Shown here: positions 1-6,625 of the stretch, in pieces
How the letters are laid out: each line of letters opens with the position of its first letter
Position numbering within the stretch: the first letter of the stretch is position 1
DNA from: an uncultured Lachnospiraceae bacterium
GTDB taxonomy: Bacteria > Bacillota > Clostridia > Lachnospirales > Lachnospiraceae
Assembly: GCA_905201915.1 (NCBI GenBank)
Contig: CAJKQE010000053.1
Location: 1-14,924 of the forward strand
Reading direction: 5' to 3'
DNA: 14,924 nt
Translations under genes and position numbers: made by a program
The notes under the pieces: generated by a model
The model's database searches: none
Told to the model about the DNA's origin: nothing
Seen by the model: only the letters and a program-made list of their open reading frames with translations

Positions 1-16
1 TTGCGACAGCCATACT

Positions 17-45
17 AGATTATCACATCTGTATCTCTCTGTCAA
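17..45 (-). promoter_or_regulatory. Tandem promoter, leftmost of three, firing out of the window
   Basis: On the minus strand TTGACA (45-40) is followed by a 17-bp spacer and TAATCT (22-17). TGA directly before the hexamer makes an extended -10. GATAAT at 15-bp spacing is an alternative register. A-tracts just upstream of the -35 resemble an UP element. The start would fall near position 8-10, so the transcript leaves the left edge. Its target is not visible; an rRNA operon is the best guess from the tandem architecture. Confidence 0.7.
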
Positions 46-119
46 GAACTTTTTTGACTTTTTAAAACTTTTTTCAGTCTTTTTCGACTGCTTTGTTGTC
101 GTTTTGCGACAGCTAGATT

Positions 120-148
120 AGATTATCACATCTTTCTAACTTTGTCAA
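120..148 (-). promoter_or_regulatory. Tandem promoter, middle of three
   Basis: On the minus strand TTGACA (148-143), 17-bp spacer, TAATCT (125-120) preceded by TGA. This is the second copy of the promoter unit at 17-45, again with an A-rich tract upstream of the -35. The predicted RNA start leads into TGTCG-CAAAA-CGACA (111-97), a short 5' hairpin, and then CAGTC-GAAAAA-GACTG (90-75). Confidence 0.7.
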
Positions 149-203
149 CAACTTTTTTCTTTTATTTTACATATTTTTTACCAGCAATCCGCTGATGGCA
201 TTT

Positions 204-232
204 ACTATACCATCTTCTGACATTCATGTCAA
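204..232 (-). promoter_or_regulatory. Tandem promoter, rightmost of three
   Basis: On the minus strand a perfect TTGACA (232-227) is followed by a 17-bp spacer and TATAGT (209-204). Its -35 begins right after the T-tract of the cvpA terminator, so it starts a new transcription unit heading left. It is not a copy of the other two promoters in sequence. The -35 overlaps the 14-nt dyad TGACAT-TC-ATGTCA (219-232). Confidence 0.65.
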
Positions 233-233
233 T

Positions 234-273
234 AAAAAAGCAGAAAAATTCCGCAAAATTTTCCTGCTTTTTT
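234..273 (-). terminator. Rho-independent terminator of the DUF5711-cvpA unit
   Basis: The minus-strand RNA reads AAAAAAGCAGGAAAA, a loop, then TTTTTCTGC and a run of six T. The stem (GCAG/CTGC extended by A/T pairs on both sides) overlaps the cvpA stop codon at 272-274. Flanking A and T tracts on both sides would let it work in either direction. Confidence 0.85.
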
Positions 274-973
274 ATTTCATAATCCCCTTTAAGAAATATA
301 GAAATATATTCTCATCATATAAATAGCTGACAATCGGATTTTCTCTTATTAAATGATAACAATTCTGTGCCCAAACAGCATTCCAAAATATAGATATTAT
401 CAAGAAAAAAATCCATACTATACAAATTCCTTTTGCTGCACCTAAAACAGCGCCACCAATTCTATTCAACATACTAAGTATTGGAAAAGAAAAAATCGTT
501 CCCAAAATTTTCCCAATTAATCCCATCAAAACATTCATCAAAAGAAATGTTAAAAATAAACTAATGCCCCCCACAATAAAATTTGCAATACTTCCTGCCA
601 GATAATTAACAAAAGTTCCCATCAAAACCTTCTCATATTCCCCGGATTCATTTTTAAAAAAGAAAATTTCTGTTATATTCTCCGGCAAAGAAAGTTTCTG
701 AATGAATTCTTTTTGCTCTTCTCTGTTTATTTCCTCATCTTCCTGCACTTCTACTGTATCTATAATATAATTCTCACATTGTTTCTGGATGCTTTCATAA
801 ATTCTTGTTTCCTGCTTTAACACTCTTTCTATATGTGGGTTAAGAATAAAACAGGCTGCAAGAGTTATAAAAACAGATAAAAACGAAACCGCCATTTTCA
901 CCATGCCCTTTTGAAACCCTTTGAAAATATACATTACAGGAATTGCCAAAATAATTACACATAACCAATTCAT
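272..973 (-). CDS. CvpA-family membrane protein
   Basis: Predicted 233-residue integral membrane protein of the CvpA (colicin V production) family. Hydrophobic segments lie at about residues 1-17, 26-44, 130-155 and 173-200. A polar, charged loop (about 45-125) separates the first pair from the second. The family signature region LNRIGGAVLGAAKG is at 169-182. The exact biochemical role of CvpA proteins is not settled; they are linked to envelope function. I chose the ATG at 973, not the in-frame ATG at 985, because the later one has GAGGA six bases upstream, while 985 overlaps the DUF5711 stop (TAATG) and has no ribosome binding site. If 985 is used the protein gains four residues (MRIQ). It is the last gene of the unit and is closed by the terminator at 234-273. 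Family membership is fairly sure; partners are not known. Confidence 0.8.
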   Translation of the reverse strand: MNWLCVIILAIPVMYIFKGFQKGMVKMAVSFLSVFITLAACFILNPHIERVLKQETRIYESIQKQCENYIIDTVEVQEDEEINREEQKEFIQKLSLPENITEIFFFKNESGEYEKVLMGTFVNYLAGSIANFIVGGISLFLTFLLMNVLMGLIGKILGTIFSFPILSMLNRIGGAVLGAAKGICIVWIFFLIISIFWNAVWAQNCYHLIRENPIVSYLYDENIFLYFLKGIMK

Positions 974-984
974 CTGTATCCTCA

Positions 985-2145
985 TTATTTTAAACTGATT
1001 GTATTAATTCCATTTTCTGAGATTACCATATAACGCTTGGAAGACATTTGGAACATTTTTTTTACAGCTCCTTCTTCTATCATTCCATCAAACTTTAAAA
1101 TTCCTTTTAAATTATACATTTTCACCTCAGAGCCGTCACACATGATAATCATCTCTTTACTGATATCAATGCTTTGATATTCGTGTTCAAATTTTTTGGA
1201 AAACATTTTCTTACCAGAAGGTGAATAAAGTTGTATTACATACCCTTCTTTTTTACCGGTTCCTTTTAAGACCAACCCAAAATATTTTTCATTATGAAAG
1301 ATACTGACAATTTCTTCTTCTATCGTTTCTTTCACTTTTTCCTTTGGACTTTCTGTTCCTTTAAATATTGAATATCCATCATCCCTAAATGCTACCGCTG
1401 TTTCGCTATCCAGATAAGTAACCTGTGGAATAACCATGTTTTCATATTGATACTCAGCTACAATATTATCTTCCTTATTCTGACCTGCATCACCAAAATT
1501 ATAAAAAATAACTTTGTTAATCAGGTGACTATTTTCTACCAATAAAAAGCTCACTGCAATATTTTCACCACCGGGAGAAACAGCCATATCTAGGGGATAT
1601 CCCGGATTTTCTATACGTGTCTGATTTTCCGCTATCACGCTTCCGTCAGGCGCATAATAATTAATCCATGTTTTTTCTCCATCTTGCAAAACAGTTGCCA
1701 CAGCACCTTTTTCTGTAATTTCTGCCTGCAAAATAGGAAACTTTGTCTCCATATCAGATATTAGTTTGTTTTTATTTAAAACAAACATTTTTGTACCCCT
1801 TTTATCGTAAATAACTGCCTGTTCTCCTAATACATCTGCTGAAGGATTACTCATCTCAAAATTCTGATTCCACAGAATTTCCTGCGACTGAGACAAAAGA
1901 TAAGCACCATCATCTCCATATTTCAAAAGACAATCTCCCAATGGGATGTAATTTGATGACTGTGTATCTTCATTGCTAGACGAAAAAATTACACGATAAT
2001 CATGATATACATGATATTTGATACCTAAAATGACAAGCAGTATGAAAATCAGGATTCCCAAAGGAATAAACCACTTCCGATTCCATTTATTTTTATATAG
2101 CTGTATCACCTTATTATTTTCAGAAGTATTTTTTTTTACATTCAT
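985..2145 (-). CDS. DUF5711 family membrane-anchored protein
   Basis: 386 residues: a basic cytoplasmic N-terminus (1-24), one hydrophobic anchor at about 25-43 (FIPLGILIFILLVILGI), and a large extracytoplasmic domain with many short beta-strand-like repeats such as YAPDGSVI, LYSPSGKKMF and YNLKGILKF. This pattern suggests a beta-propeller-like fold. I recognise it as the DUF5711 family, which has no assigned function. AAGGAAG about 8 bases upstream supports the ATG at 2145. A promoter overlaps the end of the preceding LysM gene (2175-2203). The stop at 985-987 sits at the start of cvpA, so the two genes are probably co-transcribed and may act together at the cell envelope; that last point is inference from position. 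Confidence 0.75.
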   Translation of the reverse strand: MNVKKNTSENNKVIQLYKNKWNRKWFIPLGILIFILLVILGIKYHVYHDYRVIFSSSNEDTQSSNYIPLGDCLLKYGDDGAYLLSQSQEILWNQNFEMSNPSADVLGEQAVIYDKRGTKMFVLNKNKLISDMETKFPILQAEITEKGAVATVLQDGEKTWINYYAPDGSVIAENQTRIENPGYPLDMAVSPGGENIAVSFLLVENSHLINKVIFYNFGDAGQNKEDNIVAEYQYENMVIPQVTYLDSETAVAFRDDGYSIFKGTESPKEKVKETIEEEIVSIFHNEKYFGLVLKGTGKKEGYVIQLYSPSGKKMFSKKFEHEYQSIDISKEMIIMCDGSEVKMYNLKGILKFDGMIEEGAVKKMFQMSSKRYMVISENGINTISLK

Positions 2146-2174
2146 AAATTTCTTCCTTCATCGTATTTTTAATA

Positions 2175-2203
2175 AGTATAGCACAAATTTTTATGGTAGT
2201 AAA
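2175..2203 (-). promoter_or_regulatory. Promoter for the DUF5711-cvpA unit
   Basis: On the minus strand TTTACT (2203-2198), 17-bp spacer, TATACT (2180-2175), with TGC directly before the -10 (extended -10). The -35 lies over the stop end of the LysM gene, so the downstream genes can be expressed independently of it or by read-through. Confidence 0.5.
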
Positions 2204-3294
2204 ATTGTTTGTCCCGGATAAATCAAATCATTTTCCTGTATCTGATTTAACTCACAGATTTCTTTTACTCGTTTCGCATTTCCATAATTTTTTATACTAA
2301 TTTTCGTAAGAGTATCTCCCTGTTGAATCGTATATGAATTTTGAACAGAAGCCTGTGTTTCCTGCTGCGGTTGCGGACTTTCCGGTTCTTTCGGAACTGT
2401 CTCCTGTGTTTCTTCTGTTTCCTTTGGTTTTATATCTGCATCCGGAGAACCATTTACAGGCGTTACTTTTACAGGTTCTTCAACTTCTTCTTTTATGCTG
2501 GCAACAGCACTTTTACTGCTTTTTACCTTTTTGTAGTCATTTGCATAAAGAACTCCTACTGCTAAAGCTGCTGCCATTGCACAAACTCCCACTGTTTTAA
2601 ATACCGGAAATCTATGTTTTTCTTCCGTTTCACTTTTCATTTCCACTTTCTTGCGGAAGGTATGTACCGCAGAATCATCTACATCTTCCGTCTTTTTTTC
2701 CTGTTTCGCATTTTGAGAAATCAAAAAGCTTCGCATAGGCTCATTCTTTTCATAATATACATAAAAGCCTGTCTGCCTTGACATTTTCCCATTTTCGTAA
2801 CGATAAAAAGCCTCCTCCTTTTCCAAAGGCTCTCTTACCAGTAAAATTTTATCATTCCCACCAAAATGATTTAAATGTGTCTGGCAAATAACTTCATGAA
2901 GTTCCATAGAACATCCCGGTATAGACAAAAACCATCCCACTACCTCCTGCTCCGGAAAATATTCTTTATTCTTTTCATATACATGATTCCATATTTCCTG
3001 AGTAAATGTTAAATGTTCTTCACTTACTTCCATATTTTCCAGAGCCACTGCACTTTTTACAAAAAGATAAGAATTTCCGTCCTTCCAATTAGATTGTCCC
3101 ATCAAAATCGCTGCTATTCCTTTATGGGAATTTTCAGTAGCTATTCTACTGAGATAAGTATACGCATAATCTTCTATATAGATTTTTTGTGTTCCGGTAA
3201 TTTCCCCTATCTGACGTATATTATTTGGAATACGAAAATATCCCTCGTTTCCATCTGGCTTTTGTTTTTCCTTTTCATAAACAATTTCTATCAT
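2191..3294 (-). CDS. Membrane LysM protein with an N-terminal degenerate JAMM/MPN-like domain
   Basis: 367 residues with a clear order: an alpha/beta domain (about 37-190), a charged linker (195-229), one transmembrane segment (about 231-250), a Pro/Glu/Thr-rich stalk (270-318), and a C-terminal LysM domain (321-366, YTIQQGDTLTKISIKNYG...YPGQTILLP) that should bind peptidoglycan. With no signal peptide and a single central anchor, the N-domain should be cytoplasmic and the LysM outside. The N-domain matches the JAMM/MPN pattern: GIAAILMGQ (59-67), VVGWFLSIPG (118-127), KILLVREPL (149-157), YRYENGK then GFYVYY. In active members the key segment is GWYHSHPG and the ligands are Glu, His, His and Asp. 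Here those positions are Gly59, Leu123, Ile125 and Ile136, so the domain should be non-catalytic. Start supported by GGGGTG about 8 bases upstream of ATG 3294. LysM and membrane calls are firm; MPN is my reading without a profile search. Confidence 0.8.
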   Translation of the reverse strand: MIEIVYEKEKQKPDGNEGYFRIPNNIRQIGEITGTQKIYIEDYAYTYLSRIATENSHKGIAAILMGQSNWKDGNSYLFVKSAVALENMEVSEEHLTFTQEIWNHVYEKNKEYFPEQEVVGWFLSIPGCSMELHEVICQTHLNHFGGNDKILLVREPLEKEEAFYRYENGKMSRQTGFYVYYEKNEPMRSFLISQNAKQEKKTEDVDDSAVHTFRKKVEMKSETEEKHRFPVFKTVGVCAMAAALAVGVLYANDYKKVKSSKSAVASIKEEVEEPVKVTPVNGSPDADIKPKETEETQETVPKEPESPQPQQETQASVQNSYTIQQGDTLTKISIKNYGNAKRVKEICELNQIQENDLIYPGQTILLP

Positions 3295-3455
3295 AATCAG
3301 TCACCCCTTTTTGAATGAAAGGATAACATATTCTGATTGCGAAATTTAGCATATTTAGTGGGCTATTCTATTTTTTTTACGACATTTTTTTCAGGATAAA
3401 GTTTTAAAAAAACGGACAGACTAACAAAAGTAAGACAAAGAAAGGATTTAAAATT

Positions 3456-4133
3456 ATGCCAAATGAAACACAGCCTGTTTACTATATAGAAAACAAAAAT
3501 TCCAACGCAGGTACAAAGCTTGGCACCGTGCTTTATGATTTATTTACTTCATACAAAAAAAGCTTTAATGAATTAGTTATTTTATGTATTGGAAGCGACC
3601 GTATTACAGGAGATAGTCTGGGGCCTTTAGTAGGACACAGCTTATCAAAAACGCCTTTAAAATCCACCCACATCTATGGAACTCTTACACAGCCTGTTCA
3701 TGCCTTAAATCTAAATAAGACTATAAGTACGTTAAAAAAACAACATCCTCATAGTCTTATAATTGCCATTGATGCTTCTTTAGGAATGAAAAGCCATGTA
3801 GGCTTTCTCACTGTTTCTGAGGGAGCTTTAGAACCAGGATTAGGTGTACACAAAACCTTACCGCCTGTGGGAGATATTTCTATTACCGGAATTGTAAATA
3901 TAGCTGGAGCATTCGACCATTTTCTTCTGCAGAGCACTCGACTTGCCACAGTTGTACAAATGGCCGATTCTATTGTCTCCGGCATTTTATTGGCTCATCG
4001 TCAATACTTCGGTCCACGCCCGTTTCCTGCAGTCCCTTTTTTCCAATTGCCTTCCGAACGCACTCGAAGTTTCACAAAATTTACGCCGCTGTCTGCTGCT
4101 GCAACTTCTTCCTTACCAAAAGGAAGAACATAA
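3456..4133 (+). CDS. yyaC: YyaC-family sporulation protein (GPR-like fold)
   Basis: 225 residues. The core (about 38-180) matches the YyaC family, which is related to the spore germination protease GPR: VILCIGSDRITGDSLGPLVG (41-60), LIIAIDASLG (101-110) and PPVGDISITGIVNIAG (136-151). YyaC is a sporulation-linked protein in Bacillus; its reaction is not known to me. AGGA sits nine bases upstream of ATG 3456. It is the only plus-strand gene in the left half, divergent from the LysM gene. I found no convincing sigma-A or forespore promoter in 3295-3455. The last ~44 residues (from HRQYF, 181 on) look unlike the family core and are low-complexity, and this stretch is antisense to the 3' end of the HD gene (133-bp overlap). 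The tail may therefore be an extension created by loss of an earlier stop. Confidence 0.8.
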   Translation: MPNETQPVYYIENKNSNAGTKLGTVLYDLFTSYKKSFNELVILCIGSDRITGDSLGPLVGHSLSKTPLKSTHIYGTLTQPVHALNLNKTISTLKKQHPHSLIIAIDASLGMKSHVGFLTVSEGALEPGLGVHKTLPPVGDISITGIVNIAGAFDHFLLQSTRLATVVQMADSIVSGILLAHRQYFGPRPFPAVPFFQLPSERTRSFTKFTPLSAAATSSLPKGRT

Positions 4134-4702
4134 TCTTGATATTCATAATCTGACCCAAATACTTTTTTCACAATTCCCTTGATTAAGGCATAAGCGCCTC
4201 TTGGAAACCAGGCTTTATAATAATAACGTCCAATTTCACAGGTTCCGCAATATTTATCCGTAAGAGTAATAATCCACGTTTCCCAATGCGTAGGAGGAAT
4301 TGGTGTCACAGGAAACATGTGCTTTACAATCATTTCCTCCTCTAAGCTATTCAAATGAAAATACCGCTTTGCATTATGAAGAGCTCTGTGAGGATGTGTC
4401 ATAGCATGTACCGGATCTCCTGTTTTCTTTCTATGCCCCCTCCAGTCATATAAAAACAAATCATGAAGCATTCCGGCACGAGCTGCACTTCTTGCATCTA
4501 AATTAAAAAATTTGCAAATTCGATAATTATAATAAGCCACATTTAAACAATGTTGATAACAACTGGTTTCACAATGATGAGGAAATTTTTTCATTTTCAA
4601 TACATAAGGATGATGTACCAAATCTTTAATGTAACTGTAAAACTCTTCATTTCCGGGAGAAATTGCAGTATATTTTCTTCTTCTTTTTCTTCCCACTTTC
4701 AT
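4001..4702 (-). CDS. HD-domain protein (putative metal-dependent phosphohydrolase)
   Basis: 233 residues. The HD superfamily pattern is visible: His51 in CYQHCLNVAYYNYRI, the His80-Asp81 doublet in AGMLHDLFLYDW, further histidines at HPH 103-105 and KHMFP 128, and the distal Asp149 in LTDKYC. These would bind one or two divalent metals and hydrolyse a phosphate ester; the substrate cannot be told. Related clostridial proteins that I recall are about 170-180 residues, so roughly the last 50 residues (after VFGSDYEY) are an extra tail. That tail is encoded opposite the end of yyaC. GGAG eight bases before ATG 4702 supports the start. The strong hairpin at 4730-4755 separates it from the transketolase genes upstream. 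I see no clear promoter of its own. Confidence 0.8.
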   Translation of the reverse strand: MKVGRKRRRKYTAISPGNEEFYSYIKDLVHHPYVLKMKKFPHHCETSCYQHCLNVAYYNYRICKFFNLDARSAARAGMLHDLFLYDWRGHRKKTGDPVHAMTHPHRALHNAKRYFHLNSLEEEMIVKHMFPVTPIPPTHWETWIITLTDKYCGTCEIGRYYYKAWFPRGAYALIKGIVKKVFGSDYEYQDYVLPFGKEEVAAADSGVNFVKLRVRSEGNWKKGTAGNGRGPKY

Positions 4703-4729
4703 TGTATCACTCCCCTTTTTATTTTACAA

Positions 4730-4755
4730 AATCCTCGGCATAAAAGCCGAGGATT
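4730..4755 (-). terminator. Terminator after the transketolase genes
   Basis: A 10-bp perfect stem, AATCCTCGGC / GCCGAGGATT, with a six-base A/T loop, lies 19 bases past the tktC stop. On the minus strand it is followed by TTTTG and then a less pure tract; on the plus strand by TTTCTTTTAT. It should end the transketolase transcript and isolate the HD gene. Confidence 0.85.
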
Positions 4756-4774
4756 TCTTTTATATTTCAGAATT

Positions 4775-5713
4775 TTATACAAAAGCTTTTACTTTTTCAT
4801 AAATTCCTACTGCATCAATTCCATATTTTTCTAATAACTTAACTGCTGGTCCGGACTCTCCAAACACATCATTAATTCCAATACGAAGCATTTTTGTAGG
4901 CGCTTTTTCAGAGAGAACTTCTGCAACAGCACCACCAAGCCCTCCAATTACAGAGTGCTCCTCTACTGTTACAACTTTTCCTGTTTCCATTGCAGCTTTT
5001 ACTACTAATTCTTCATCTAATGGTTTAATTGTATGAATATTAATTACTTTGGCTTCAATACCGTCTGATGCCAGTTTTTCTGCTGCCTGCAGTGCTTCAT
5101 TTACACATAAACCAGTAGCAAAAATTGTAACATCTTTACCTTCTCGCAATACAATTCCTTTACCAATTTCAAATTTATAGTCTTCTCTATCATTGATTAC
5201 TGGAACTGCAAGTCTTCCAAATCGCAGATATACCGGTCCTTCGTGATGGTAAGCAGCTTCTACAGCAGCTCTTGCTTCCACGTCATCAGATGGATTCAAG
5301 ATAACCATACCAGGAATTGTTCTCATAAGAGCGATATCTTCGTTACACTGGTGTGTTGCACCGTCTTCACCTACGGAAATACCTGCATGTGTTGCACCGA
5401 TTTTTACATTTAAGTGTGGATATCCCACAGAGTTACGAATCTGCTCATAAGCACGTCCTGCCGCAAACATAGCAAATGTACTTGCAAAAGGAACTTTTCC
5501 AGTAGACGCAAGTCCTGCTGCGATACCTACCATATTGCCTTCTGCAATACCACAATCAATATGACGTTCCGGGAAAGCCTTCTGGAAAGTAGCTGTCTTT
5601 GTAGCACCTGCCAGGTCAGCATCTAAAACCACCAGATTTTCGTATTTTTTCCCTAACTCTACTAATGCATTTCCATAACTATCTCTGGTTGCAATCTTCT
5701 TTACTTCTGACAT
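4775..5713 (-). CDS. Transketolase, C-terminal subunit
   Basis: 312 residues corresponding to the pyrimidine-binding and C-terminal domains of a full-length transketolase. Visible signatures: IAEGNMVGIAAGLA (57-70), whose Glu58 should activate the thiamine ring; FASTFAMFAAGRAYEQIR (78-95); GATHAGISVGEDGATHQ (106-122); and a Rossmann-like C-terminal domain from about 185 (VTIFATGLCVNEAL...). The enzyme moves two-carbon ketol units between sugar phosphates in the non-oxidative pentose phosphate pathway and needs the N-terminal half encoded just upstream. Its ATG at 5713 lies 13 bases inside the end of that gene, with AGGTGA upstream, so the two subunits should be made by coupled translation. 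The split form is common in Clostridia and archaea, so it is not a broken gene. Confidence 0.95.
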   Translation of the reverse strand: MSEVKKIATRDSYGNALVELGKKYENLVVLDADLAGATKTATFQKAFPERHIDCGIAEGNMVGIAAGLASTGKVPFASTFAMFAAGRAYEQIRNSVGYPHLNVKIGATHAGISVGEDGATHQCNEDIALMRTIPGMVILNPSDDVEARAAVEAAYHHEGPVYLRFGRLAVPVINDREDYKFEIGKGIVLREGKDVTIFATGLCVNEALQAAEKLASDGIEAKVINIHTIKPLDEELVVKAAMETGKVVTVEEHSVIGGLGGAVAEVLSEKAPTKMLRIGINDVFGESGPAVKLLEKYGIDAVGIYEKVKAFV

Positions 5714-6540
5714 AATGCTTCACCTACCTTTTCCAAGTCAGCCATTGCGATGGCAAATTCTTCATCATTTGGAGCTTTTCCATGCCATCCGGCATTATTC
5801 TCCATAAAGGAAACATCTTTACCCTTTACTGTCTTCATAATGATTGCCGTAGGCATATCTTTTACTGTTTTAGCTTCATCAAAAGCAGCTTTTAACTGTT
5901 CAAAATCATTTCCGTCTTCCACATTAATCACATGAAAATTAAAAGCTTCAAATTTCTTATCAATTGGATATGGAGAACATACGTCTTCAATATTTCCGTC
6001 AATCTGTAATCCATTGTTATCTACAATTACAGTAAGATTATCCAGCTTTCTATGTCCCGCAAACATAGCAGCTTCCCAAACCTGTCCTTCCTGAATTTCG
6101 CCATCACCAAGTAATGTATATACTCGATAAGACTCATTGCTCAATTTTGCTGAAAGTGCCATTCCCACTGCAGCAGAAATACCCTGTCCCAAAGAACCAC
6201 TAGACATATCTACTCCTGGAATGTGTTTCATATCCGGATGTCCCTGAAGATAAGAACCGATATGACGTAAAGTCACCAAATCCTCTACCGGAAAATATCC
6301 TCTGTGTGCTAAAGCAGAATATAATCCTGGCGCAGTATGACCTTTAGAAAGTACAAAACGATCACGGTCTGCTTTTTTCGGATTCTTCGGATCAATATTC
6401 ATTTCTTCAAAATACAAATAAGTGAATACTTCTGTTGCGGACAAGGAGCCTCCCGGATGTCCGGCTTTTGCAGAATGGACAGCTGTTATAATTCCTTTAC
6501 GAATTTCGTTAGCCATCTTCTGAAGTTCTAACTTGTTCAT
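5701..6540 (-). CDS. Transketolase, N-terminal subunit
   Basis: 279 residues forming the thiamine-diphosphate pyrophosphate-binding half. Signatures: SAKAGHPGGSLSATEV (23-38), SKGHTAPGLYSALA (66-79), QGHPDMKHIPGVDMSSGSLGQG (99-120), and the metal/TPP motif GDGEIQEGQVWEAA (145-158) ending in DNNGLQIDG (174-182). The start is placed at ATG 6540, which has a perfect AGGAGG a few bases upstream; an in-frame ATG at 6561 would put that site inside the coding region. It pairs with the C-terminal subunit downstream (13-base overlap). Upstream is a small transaldolase, and a near-consensus promoter (6591-6619) lies in the 85-bp gap, so the pair can be transcribed apart from the transaldolase. Confidence 0.95.
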   Translation of the reverse strand: MNKLELQKMANEIRKGIITAVHSAKAGHPGGSLSATEVFTYLYFEEMNIDPKNPKKADRDRFVLSKGHTAPGLYSALAHRGYFPVEDLVTLRHIGSYLQGHPDMKHIPGVDMSSGSLGQGISAAVGMALSAKLSNESYRVYTLLGDGEIQEGQVWEAAMFAGHRKLDNLTVIVDNNGLQIDGNIEDVCSPYPIDKKFEAFNFHVINVEDGNDFEQLKAAFDEAKTVKDMPTAIIMKTVKGKDVSFMENNAGWHGKAPNDEEFAIAMADLEKVGEALCQK

Positions 6541-6590
6541 TTCTTTCCTCCTGATATACAATAAAAATCCAAAATCTGATTTTCCATGTC

Positions 6591-6619
6591 ATTATAGCAG
6601 ATGATAACAGGTCTGCCAA
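6591..6619 (-). promoter_or_regulatory. Promoter for the split transketolase genes
   Basis: On the minus strand TTGGCA (6619-6614), 17-bp spacer, TATAAT (6596-6591) with TGC before the -10 (extended -10). Five of six -35 bases and all -10 bases match sigma-A consensus. It begins seven bases past the transaldolase stop. Confidence 0.75.
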
Positions 6620-6625
6620 CCTACA

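Larger units (their letters stand above)
1..158. repeat. 55-bp direct repeat in two copies (1-55 and 104-158)
   Basis: Positions 1-55 and 104-158 are near-identical at an offset of 103 bp. Shared blocks are TTGCGACAGC, TAGATTATCACATCT and, after a few differences, TGTCAA followed by AACTTTTTT. Read on the minus strand each copy is a complete promoter (TTGACA, 17 bp, extended -10 TGATAATCT) followed by the same initially transcribed sequence GCTGTCGCAA. The repeat is therefore a duplicated promoter unit, not a mobile element. Copy 1 starts at the window edge, so the repeat may extend further left. Confidence 0.85.

Noticed and set aside
1..158. CRISPR array or mobile-element end repeat
   Set aside because: Only two copies, unequal internal differences, and each copy is a full promoter unit with matching -35, spacer and -10.
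2334..2600. Leucine- and phenylalanine-rich plus-strand frames
   Set aside because: Antisense of the Glu/Lys-rich stalk of the LysM protein; composition is what one expects from complementing Glu and Lys codons.
4775..6540. Transketolase broken by a frameshift
   Set aside because: Each half has its own ribosome binding site and a normal domain boundary; split transketolase is an established form in Clostridia.
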